Below the pieces are notes generated by a model that was not told the DNA's origin, did not search any database, and worked only from the letters and a program-made list of their open reading frames with translations. The translations under genes were made by a program, and so were the position numbers. From NCBI RefSeq assembly GCF_030815415.1, contig NZ_JAUSWW010000001.1, forward strand, positions 4,464,001 through 4,528,000: a stretch of DNA of 64,000 nt, given 5' to 3'. Of this stretch, positions 15,177-21,631 are shown in pieces (within the stretch, counting starts at the first letter, position 1; each line of letters opens with the position of its first letter). The DNA is from Streptomyces canus (lineage in GTDB: Bacteria > Actinomycetota > Actinomycetes > Streptomycetales > Streptomycetaceae).

Positions 15177-15759
15177 GTGTCCGACTCAGACCTTACGGTC
15201 GACTACGAATTTCTCGCCGAGTCCGAGAAAAAGCTCAGTCAACTCAAGAAGACGTTCGAGGACATCGAGAACCGTCGCGACGATATGCGCGAGCATTGGG
15301 GTTCCGGAAAAATTCCTCGGCTTCGCGGCGATCATCGCCCTGTTGGCCGTCCTTGACCGGCTCTGGGGCGACGGCACATGGCAGTGGGCGGCCAAGTCCT
15401 GGCCTGGCGGCGCGTACGGCTTCGCGGCCTGCGTCGGCGTGGCCGGGCCGTGCGTACTCGGCCTGTCGCTGTTCTGTCTGGGCCGGATGCGGTGGAGGTC
15501 CTGGCGGGAGCATCCGGGGAGCACTGTGCTCAGCACCGGGGCGGCAATCGTCTGCCTGGCTGCGCTCGTGCCCTACGTGGCCCTCGTCTTCAACGCCCAG
15601 GACACCGGGAAGTGGGGCAAGGGGCGTGACACACCGCCCAGTTGGGTGTTCCGGAACTTTCCCTGGCTCTGGTCCGTCGGTCTGCTCGGCACCGTCGCCG
15701 CGCTGGCAGCAATCGCCTGCGCCCTGGTCATGTACAACCGCCGACAGCGAACGCCGTAG
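15177..15759 (+). pseudogene. Chimera: WXG100 N-terminal helix joined, out of frame, to membrane protein
   Basis: From GTG 15177, behind GGGGAGGGG, the frame encodes VSDSDLTVDYEFLAESEKKL and continues EDIENRRDDMREHWGSG. This is the first helix of a Streptomyces WXG100 protein up to its W-x-G turn. It then hits a run of five A (15308-15312) and stops at 15356. One frame over, beginning exactly at this run, a membrane protein continues to 15759 (KFLGFAAIIALLAVLDRLWG and later WPGGAYGF). Removing one A would join them into one product of about 193 aa. The second helix of the WXG100 protein is missing. The membrane part resembles the 'WPGGAWGF' proteins at 6221 and 15782. Confidence 0.6.
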
Positions 15760-15781
15760 GTCGTCTCCTCGCGCGGCCCCG

Positions 15782-16342
15782 CTATCCCCGCCGCGCCGCC
15801 CGGCTCTTCCCCTTCCCCTTCTTACGCAGCTTCCGCAGCCGCTCCCGCTCACGAGCCTGGCGCCGCTCGGCGCGCACGCTGCCGACCCGATACACCGCGT
15901 AGCCCACAAGCGCCGCAGTGCCCAGGCAGGTGACGAGCGCGCTGCCCGTCCCCGGGATGTACTCGCAACCGTCACGGTACGAAGGACAGTTCCTGCCGGG
16001 CAGGGAAGCGATGATGTACAGCACCGGGCCGAATGCCGCGCCGACGCACACCATGAGGCCGGCCATGCGTCCCGCACGCGCCGGCAGCGACTCACCTCGG
16101 GGTCGCTCCAAGAACCGCCGCCAGGCACCGAGTGAGCCGAAGACCACGAGCAGGCCGCAAGCCACGCCGAATCCCCATGCTCCGCCGGGCCAGTTGAGCA
16201 CTGTCGGAGCCGAGGTCCGTACGAACCACTTCCAAGCGCCCATGGTCACGGCGAACACGAATCCGAGGGCGACCAGGGTCAGCGCCACTCCGGCGAACAT
16301 GAACCCGTCCCGGACACGGAACTCCGCCTCCGGCTCACTCAT
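15782..16342 (-). CDS. Four-span membrane protein of the 'WPGGAWGF' family, copy 2
   Basis: This 186-aa paralog of the 6221-6772 protein starts at ATG 16342 (MSEPEAEFRVRDGFMFAG). It has four hydrophobic segments, the turn LNWPGGAWGFGVACG, a Cys-containing outer loop (LPGRNCPSYRDGCEYIPG) and a basic tail (LRKLRKKGKGKSRAARRG). It lies just downstream of the gene at 16349 on the same strand (6-bp gap) and so may belong to the type VII-like operon. The two cysteines of the loop are conserved between the copies and are probably disulfide-bonded outside the cell. Function unknown. Confidence 0.75.
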   Translation of the reverse strand: MSEPEAEFRVRDGFMFAGVALTLVALGFVFAVTMGAWKWFVRTSAPTVLNWPGGAWGFGVACGLLVVFGSLGAWRRFLERPRGESLPARAGRMAGLMVCVGAAFGPVLYIIASLPGRNCPSYRDGCEYIPGTGSALVTCLGTAALVGYAVYRVGSVRAERRQARERERLRKLRKKGKGKSRAARRG

Positions 16343-16348
16343 CCCCGG

Positions 16349-16960
16349 TCACTTCCAGTGCAGTGTCCCCGCGACCGTGTCGAACAGTTCCACCATCTGG
16401 TCGGCGAGCTGATCGATGGGCGTGGAGAAGTTCAGCAGCAGCCAGCGTGTGGTGGTCGGGATCGGCACGTAGTACGTGAGGGTGGTGGTCGGCAGGGTGT
16501 TGCCCAACTGGCGTGCGGGGTCGGCTATTTCGCGGCGGCGTTGGCGTACCGCCTTGCCGGCGACGGCCAGGTCCACCACGCCGATCTCGCCGTTGTTCCC
16601 GCGGCTCCGGTCGGCCAGGTGCTCGGCCAGTGCCTCGGCGTCCGAGGTCTCGGGCCACTCGTCGGGGCCCGGGACGCTGATGAGCAGCGAGGACGCGAGG
16701 GGGACGGGGCCGACGGCCATGGTGGAGAGGTAGAGCTCCGTGCCGCCGACCTGGTAGGCGTCCTTCGCCTTGCGCTGAAGGTCCTGCATGAACTGCTTCT
16801 TCAGCAGCGGGGCGTTGTCCTGGCCGCGGAACGTCAGCTCGGCGAGGGCGATGATGCTCCGGTCGCGCTCCTCCGGGTCGAGGGAGAGCTGGAACCAGCC
16901 GTCCGGGACGACGACGTTGTAGTCCGTGGGTGCCGAGGAGAACTGGTCGGCCGTTCTCAT
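16349..16960 (-). CDS. Type VII-associated protein, LpqN/PsbP-like fold suspected (B)
   Basis: This 203-aa soluble protein starts at ATG 16960, overlapping the stop of the upstream gene by ATGA, so the pair is coupled. Its start (YNVVVPDGWFQLSLDPEERD) and end (TTTRWLLLNFSTPIDQLADQ then MVELFDTVAGTLHW) follow the pattern of LpqN/Mog1-PsbP-like proteins: a P-x-x-W-x-x-L start, and a strand-turn-helix end closing with a tryptophan. The preceding gene has the same overall layout. It lacks a signal peptide, so it probably acts in the cytosol. It may be a chaperone or accessory for the ESX-like substrates encoded upstream; that is inference. Confidence 0.6.
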   Translation of the reverse strand: MRTADQFSSAPTDYNVVVPDGWFQLSLDPEERDRSIIALAELTFRGQDNAPLLKKQFMQDLQRKAKDAYQVGGTELYLSTMAVGPVPLASSLLISVPGPDEWPETSDAEALAEHLADRSRGNNGEIGVVDLAVAGKAVRQRRREIADPARQLGNTLPTTTLTYYVPIPTTTRWLLLNFSTPIDQLADQMVELFDTVAGTLHWK

Positions 16961-17607
16961 GCCGTACTCCCCTCGGTGGGGCTCGTCGGCAGCGGGGTGA
17001 TCCGCATCGTGCGGACCGCCTCGTCGGCCAGCTCGGCGATCTGCTCGGTGACGGCGATCTTCTCCCAGGTCACCGTGACGACGATGAGGCTCTGCATGTC
17101 GGGCGGGAAGACGGCGTACTTGATGAATTCGGTCAGCTTCCGGCCGAAGCCGAGCATGCGCTTGGCCTGGAGCACGGCCTGGATGCGTACGGCGGGTCCG
17201 GCGGCCAGTTCGAGATGGGTGATCTCGGGGGTGCCCGTGACCTGTGCGTTTCCCCACTCCAGAAGCAGCGGGATGACCTCGTCCGCGCCGGGACGCGGCA
17301 CGCCCTCGTCGCCGTAGGAGTCGACCATGAGGTTGGCCAGGGCCTCGCCCGCCTCGGAGTAGTACGCCGCCGCGAGGGTGGGCACGTCGTCGTTGAGGTC
17401 GACGGCACGCTCGACCATGTCGTCGAAGACCGCGCTCTTCTCGATCTCCAGACCGAGCGGGTTGAGCCGGTTCACGACCTCCGTGGCCAGCGCCTTGGCC
17501 TCGGCCTTGGTGCCTTCGCGCAGCGTCAGGTCGATCCAGCCCGGCTGGAACTCAAAGGTGCATTCGAAAGTCTCGTCCAGCGGGGCCGGATCGTCCGGTG
17601 CGGTCAT
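16957..17607 (-). CDS. Type VII-associated protein, LpqN/PsbP-like fold suspected (A)
   Basis: This 216-aa soluble acidic protein starts at ATG 17607. It begins with a strand pair (CTFEFQPGWIDLTLREGTKA), contains a long helical middle and ends MQSLIVVTVTWEKIAVTEQI, then ELADEAVRTMRITPLP. This mirrors the neighbour at 16349 in its order of elements, so the two are probably distant paralogs. It sits between that gene and the 464-aa secretion-signal protein, all on the same strand with short gaps. There are no membrane segments. Family-level function is unknown; a cytosolic partner of a secreted protein is the most natural guess. Confidence 0.6.
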   Translation of the reverse strand: MTAPDDPAPLDETFECTFEFQPGWIDLTLREGTKAEAKALATEVVNRLNPLGLEIEKSAVFDDMVERAVDLNDDVPTLAAAYYSEAGEALANLMVDSYGDEGVPRPGADEVIPLLLEWGNAQVTGTPEITHLELAAGPAVRIQAVLQAKRMLGFGRKLTEFIKYAVFPPDMQSLIVVTVTWEKIAVTEQIAELADEAVRTMRITPLPTSPTEGSTA

Positions 17608-17652
17608 GCTCGGTCCTTTCGTGCGGGTATGGACGCTCCATCGAGCACGGGA

Positions 17653-19047
17653 TCAGCCACCGATACCGACCATCTTCTGGAGGTTTCCGTCCAGGCTCAG
17701 CCCGCCCAGGGTAATACCGGCCCCGACGACGGACAGACGGCTGGCCGACTTGGAGATCTGGTTGATGGCGTTGGCATCGAATTGGCTACCCAGGGCCGCG
17801 GTTCCCATTTTGATCGATTTCAGGTCGGACGCGACACCGGGATCGGCCATGGAGAATGACTTGGGGAGTCCCTTGAGCGCGCTTCCCCCACCACGCAGAC
17901 CCAATTCATTCTTGGCCGCGGCCCAGTTTCCACCGCCGGGCTTCAGCGTCTTCAGGTTCTTCGCCCACGCGGCCTTCGAGAAAGGCTCCGTGAAGGGCTC
18001 CTTGAGCGACTTCAGGATGTCGCCCTTTCCGAGCTTCAAGTCCTTTCCGGCGGCCCGCCGCAGATTCTTGTTGGCCCGGCTGACCTGACGTGCGGTGCGC
18101 GCGACTCCGGCCTTGCCGAGCCTTCCCAGGGTCCCCTTCGCGAACTTGCCCGCGATCTTGGAGAAGCCCTTTCCGACACCCATCATCAGGAATCCGAGGG
18201 CCGCCATTCCGACATCCATCCAGTCGGCGTTGCCCTGGGCGACCTGGACGAGCGTGGCGATGAAGTTGATGAGGGTCGCGATCATGGCGATGGCGCCCAG
18301 CACACCGGCCAGGGCCTGCCCGATCACCGGGATCCAGCCGACGATCAGCGAGAGGATTCCACATACCGTGGCGACCCACGAGGTGATCTCCGCGATGCTG
18401 TCGGTCAGGGTCTCCCAGAACCCGTCCTTCAGGGAGTCGTGGTTGATGACCGCGTCCAGGGACTCACGTGCGCGCTTGGCGGCGGCGTCACGGATCCTCT
18501 TGGCCTCGTTGATCTTCTCCCGTGCGGCCTCGATCTCGTCACCGGCCGCTTTGCGCTTCGCCTCCAGGTCCTTGCGGTCCTTGTCGACGTCCTCTTTCTT
18601 GCGGTCCTTGCCGGACAGACCGTCGATGCTCTTCTGCGACGCGCTCTTGCGTTCGTCGGCTTCCTTCGCGTCCTTGAGGGCGGCGTCGGCGATCTCCTGG
18701 GCGCGGTTGAGGTCGGAGGCGTAGTTCTTCGGGCTGGCGGTCACCTTGTCCTGGTATCCACCGCCCACTTCGTCGACCCGGCTGCCGATCGCCGTGGCGG
18801 CGGTGTCGTACCTCTTGAAAACCGCCTCGAGCTTCTTGACGTTCCCCGAGGCCTTTTCGCGGAATTCCTTGCCGGCTTTGCTGTCCCAGGCGTCGACCTC
18901 GGCGACGGCCTTCAGATTGCGGATCTGCCGTTCGACCTCGTCGGCCGTCTTGCGCAGGGTCTTGCCCAGGGAGGCCATGCGGTCGGCGTCTCCGGGTATG
19001 GGGTCACTGTCCGCGACCGGGTGCCAGTCGCGTGGGCGTCCAGCCAT
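17653..19047 (-). CDS. Putative T7SS-secreted protein (WXG/LXG-like N-terminus)
   Basis: This encodes 464 aa. The first 100 residues fit the putative T7SS secretion-signal domain: WHPVADSDPIPGDADRMASL, a helix, then VDAWDSKAGKEFREKA, where W-D-S takes the place of the W-x-G turn. A long charged coiled coil follows (about 115-200), then a large hydrophobic region (about 210-290: WVATVCGILSLIVGWIPVIG onward) and a Lys/Gly-rich C-terminal third. This is the plan of the 'putative T7SS-secreted protein' family, whose C-terminus is often a toxin. Here I see no recognised nuclease, deaminase or ADP-ribosyltransferase motif, so it may act as a pore-forming or structural substrate. It lies 3 bp from the ESX-like gene at 19051. 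Confidence 0.7.
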   Translation of the reverse strand: MAGRPRDWHPVADSDPIPGDADRMASLGKTLRKTADEVERQIRNLKAVAEVDAWDSKAGKEFREKASGNVKKLEAVFKRYDTAATAIGSRVDEVGGGYQDKVTASPKNYASDLNRAQEIADAALKDAKEADERKSASQKSIDGLSGKDRKKEDVDKDRKDLEAKRKAAGDEIEAAREKINEAKRIRDAAAKRARESLDAVINHDSLKDGFWETLTDSIAEITSWVATVCGILSLIVGWIPVIGQALAGVLGAIAMIATLINFIATLVQVAQGNADWMDVGMAALGFLMMGVGKGFSKIAGKFAKGTLGRLGKAGVARTARQVSRANKNLRRAAGKDLKLGKGDILKSLKEPFTEPFSKAAWAKNLKTLKPGGGNWAAAKNELGLRGGGSALKGLPKSFSMADPGVASDLKSIKMGTAALGSQFDANAINQISKSASRLSVVGAGITLGGLSLDGNLQKMVGIGG

Positions 19048-19050
19048 CGG

Positions 19051-19365
19051 TCAGTTCCCCTTCTTCGGATCCTGGGCATCACGAAGTGCCTGGGCCAACT
19101 GATGGTCGATGTCCTCGTACGCCTGCCCCGCGGCCTTGGCTATCTGGGCCAGCACGTCGATCTCCTCCGTCAGCCTCTTGCGGCTGAGCTTCCAGTTGTC
19201 GGCGAAGTCCCCGAACTTGTCGGCGAGATCGCCGTTCCCGAAGTCGTCCTCGTACTTGCCGCCCAGATCCTCCAGGCCGTCGAACGCCTTCTTGATGTTG
19301 CCGAGCCCTTTGCCCATTTCCTTGATCACTTCAAGGTCGAGCCGCTGATCGCTCTCGCCCGCCAC
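19051..19365 (-). CDS. WXG100-like small protein, copy B
   Basis: This 104-aa all-helical protein (LDLEVIKEMGKGLGNIKKAF then KFGDFADNWKLSRKRLTEEI) has the length and two-helix pattern of ESX/WXG100 substrates, but the W-x-G turn is replaced by an LGGKYEDDFGNGDLADKFGD segment and the Trp is displaced into helix 2. It ends in a lysine-rich tail. It is encoded between the other ESX-like gene (19493) and the 464-aa substrate-like protein, with which it overlaps in neither frame but is only 3 bp away. It probably forms a heterodimer with a partner or chaperones the larger protein. Confidence 0.7.
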   Translation of the reverse strand: MAGESDQRLDLEVIKEMGKGLGNIKKAFDGLEDLGGKYEDDFGNGDLADKFGDFADNWKLSRKRLTEEIDVLAQIAKAAGQAYEDIDHQLAQALRDAQDPKKGN

Positions 19366-19492
19366 GGCGCCCCCATCATGTCGATCCGCCGGCCCGAGCC
19401 GGCACCCCGTTGAAAACTGCCCGGCGACAGACAGCCCGGTGCGACAGGACGTTCATGTCCCGTCGCACCGGGGTGTGCCGCCTGTGGCGGGT

Positions 19493-19792
19493 TCAGCCCT
19501 TGGCGCTCTTCGCCAGCTGGTCGTCCAGGTCCTCGTACGCCTTCTTCGCGTTGGTGAGGAACTTGGACAGACCCTCCAGACCCTTGACGGTCTTCGCCGC
19601 GCCCTTGGTGAAGTCCTTGATGGACTCGTCGTAGGCGCCGGAGGCCTTCGTGGTGGTGAAGCCGTTGGCGACGAGCTCCTCGACACCCTTTTCGATGGAC
19701 TTCAACATGTCTTCCATGTCGCCCATCGCCTTGATGAGGTCGTTGGCCTTCTTCTCCATCTCGGAATAAGTAAGGTCTGTGTCCTTGGCCAT
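19493..19792 (-). CDS. WXG100-like small protein, copy A
   Basis: This 99-aa protein starts at ATG 19792 behind a strong GGGAGGGAG site. Two helices (LTYSEMEKKANDLIKAMGDM and YDESIKDFTKGAAKTVKGLE) flank a short turn (LVANGFTTTKASGAY), with no tryptophan at the turn. The length, acidic-basic pattern and location identify it as an ESX-like substrate rather than a classical W-x-G protein. It is the first gene of the leftward cluster 19792-15782, so its promoter lies in 19793-19975, next to the TnpB element. Confidence 0.7.
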   Translation of the reverse strand: MAKDTDLTYSEMEKKANDLIKAMGDMEDMLKSIEKGVEELVANGFTTTKASGAYDESIKDFTKGAAKTVKGLEGLSKFLTNAKKAYEDLDDQLAKSAKG

Positions 19793-19984
19793 GACGGCTC
19801 TCCCTCCCGTTGCGGTCGCCGCAGGGCCATCCCCGTGGCTTGACTGATGCGATCGGGCCGGACATCACCGGCCGTCCGCATGAGCAAAGATCTTACGGGT
19901 GGGGCTGTTGGGATGACAGGGACGTCCGGCAACAGAAGCGTGAACCACTGCACATCCCGGGAGCGTCCCAGTCCTTTGAGTCCT

Positions 19985-20005
19985 CCCCCTCGGTGAACGA
20001 GGGGG
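19985..20005 (-). ncRNA. Hairpin at 3' end of TnpB element (omegaRNA/right end candidate)
   Basis: Immediately after the TnpB stop, the minus strand has a 7-bp stem (CCCCCTC/GAGGGGG) with a 7-base loop, then GAGGACTCAA. This is the typical right-end layout of IS200/IS605-type tnpB elements, in which the RNA scaffold ends at a TCAA and the flanking DNA (from 19975 leftwards) would be the guide. RNA processing is inferred, not seen. Confidence 0.5.
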
Positions 20006-20014
20006 ATTCCTGGC

Positions 20015-21244
20015 TCAGGCTGCCTGGCGGGACAGCGTCCCGTCAGGTCTTGCGCCCTCAGCACCAGCCGGGTTGAGACCAGCCCGGGCCAGCATCACGC
20101 GGGCGGAGTTCTTGTCTCTGGGCGAGACGGTTCCGCACGCGGCGCAGGCGTAGGTTCGTTCGGACAGCGGTAGTGCGTGCTTGGTTCTCGCTCCGCACTG
20201 CGCGCAGTCCATCGTGGTGTGCGCGGGATGGACCAGGTGCACGATCCTGCCGTGCTTGCGGGCCATCTCCAACAGGGCCTTCTTGGTGGCCCCGATGGCG
20301 GCATCGGCGGCCTTCCTCGCCATGGTCGACTTCGCGAGGAACTTCGGGCGGAAGTCCTCCACGGCGATGGCGTCATGGTCGCGTACGACCTTCTTGGCCC
20401 ACTTGCGGCCGGTGTCCTGCCGCTGCCGGGCGATCTTCTGGTACGTCTTCGCCCGCAGGTTCTTCGCCTCGCGGTAGCCCTCGGAGGCCGCCTGTCCCTT
20501 GGCGGGTTTACGGCGGGCCATCATGCGGTCGTACCGCGACAGCTTCGCCTGGGCCTTCGTCCCGTGCCGGGCATGCGGGAGGTCGTGGGCGTCGGATGTC
20601 GTGGTCGCGGTCTCCCTGACGCCCCAGTCCACGCCGAGCGCACGGCCGGTTGCGGGCAGCGGCTGGACTTCGGCGGGCACGACGAACGAGGCGTACCAGT
20701 GCCCGAGGCTGTCGCGGTACACGCGCACCGAGGACGGTTCGACGGGAAGACCCCGCGACCACACGACCGTCAGGGCGATGTTCCCGGCAAGGTGCAGACG
20801 GCCGTCCTTCAGCCGGAAGCCGCGCTTGGTGTAGTTCAGGCTCGGTTCGGCCTCACGCTTCTTCTTGTACTTCGGCATCCCGGCCCGGCGCTGCTGCGGC
20901 AGACGTTCGCGGATGTCCTTCTGCGCCTTCGCGCGGGACGTGCCGAAGTCGCGGATGATCTGCTGCTGGGGAACCGATGAGCCCTCACGCAGCCACAGCG
21001 TCTTCGCGCGGGCTTCGGTCAGCATCGTGTCGAGCCGGGCCGGACCGCACGTCGCCTTGTCCGTGTCTTCGGGGCGGTTCTTGTTCCACAGGTGGGTCTG
21101 CTTGGACTTGGCGACGGACTCGTTCCAGATCCACCGGCACCGGTCCCACTCCGCCAGCAGCGCACGCTCGGCGGTCGACGACACGCGTAGCCGGAACGTC
21201 CACCGGGCATACCCGGCGTCCCCGCCCTCCTTCACCACCAACAC
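20015..21244 (-). CDS. tnpB: IS200/IS605-family TnpB (RNA-guided endonuclease)
   Basis: This 409-aa protein has the complete TnpB plan. The N-terminal recognition part is WDRCRWIWNESVAKSKQTHL. The RuvC-like core follows with its three acidic positions: GVDWG (Asp), AVEDFRP (Glu) and SPRDKNSA (Asp). A four-Cys zinc finger (CAQCG then CAACG) sits between the last two. All catalytic residues are present, so it may be active as a guide-RNA-directed DNA nuclease that favours retention of the element. No tnpA lies nearby, so transposition would need help in trans. It separates the ESX-like genes from the FtsK-type ATPase, to which they would otherwise be adjacent. Confidence 0.9.
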   Translation of the reverse strand: MLVVKEGGDAGYARWTFRLRVSSTAERALLAEWDRCRWIWNESVAKSKQTHLWNKNRPEDTDKATCGPARLDTMLTEARAKTLWLREGSSVPQQQIIRDFGTSRAKAQKDIRERLPQQRRAGMPKYKKKREAEPSLNYTKRGFRLKDGRLHLAGNIALTVVWSRGLPVEPSSVRVYRDSLGHWYASFVVPAEVQPLPATGRALGVDWGVRETATTTSDAHDLPHARHGTKAQAKLSRYDRMMARRKPAKGQAASEGYREAKNLRAKTYQKIARQRQDTGRKWAKKVVRDHDAIAVEDFRPKFLAKSTMARKAADAAIGATKKALLEMARKHGRIVHLVHPAHTTMDCAQCGARTKHALPLSERTYACAACGTVSPRDKNSARVMLARAGLNPAGAEGARPDGTLSRQAA

Positions 21245-21631
21245 GACATCCCCCTCCCACGCCCCGCCCGATCGCCCCAGCTTCCACGAAGAGACCGTAC
21301 GTGCGACATGCGCACACCCGTACCCCCCACTACGGCGAAGCCACCCCCACCAGCGAACACGGGTACACCCGTTCGCTTTCCGTCTCCGTCAGCGGCTTTG
21401 CGGGCGCTCCGCGCCCCACGAGACCGGACACGGCGACGCTCCGCGTCGCCTGTCACCGGATGCGATTCCGCCCCGACGTGAACGCGGGGCATCCTCGCAA
21501 GAATGAGGTGAAGCCCGTGTGCAGCCCGTTGCGCAGGGGAAAGGAGCGCCGGTTAAGGTCACTCCCACTGTGTTCACTCACCTTGTGTTCAGCGTTGCGG
21601 GGGCGGCCTCAGCCCAGCGAGGAGGACGAAC
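21245..21631. other. Non-coding region with tandem hairpins
   Basis: No gene is supported here. At least four hairpins follow each other. One runs 21353-21376 (GCGAAC outer stem, GGGT inner). One is 21402-21416 (GGGCGC-TCC-GCGCCC). One is 21432-21450 (GGCGACGC-TCC-GCGTCGCC). One is about 21471-21491 (GCCCCG/CGGGGC). Two share the same TCC triloop. They belong either to the left end of the tnpB element or to the leader of the ATPase gene at 21632. Confidence 0.6.

Larger units (their letters stand above)
19976..21510 (-). mobile_element. IS605-type element with tnpB only
   Basis: The right end is set at the TCAA after the hairpin (minus strand, at 19976). The left boundary is uncertain; I place it after the hairpin cluster near 21491-21510 because that structured, non-coding stretch looks like an element end rather than a normal leader. 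Confidence 0.45.

Noticed and set aside
17653..19047. Polymorphic toxin with a catalytic C-terminus
   Set aside because: No nuclease, deaminase or transferase motif is visible in the last 150 residues and no immunity gene follows directly.
21353..21491. Possible CRISPR-like array
   Set aside because: The hairpins differ in sequence and spacing; there are no repeated units with unique spacers and no cas gene.
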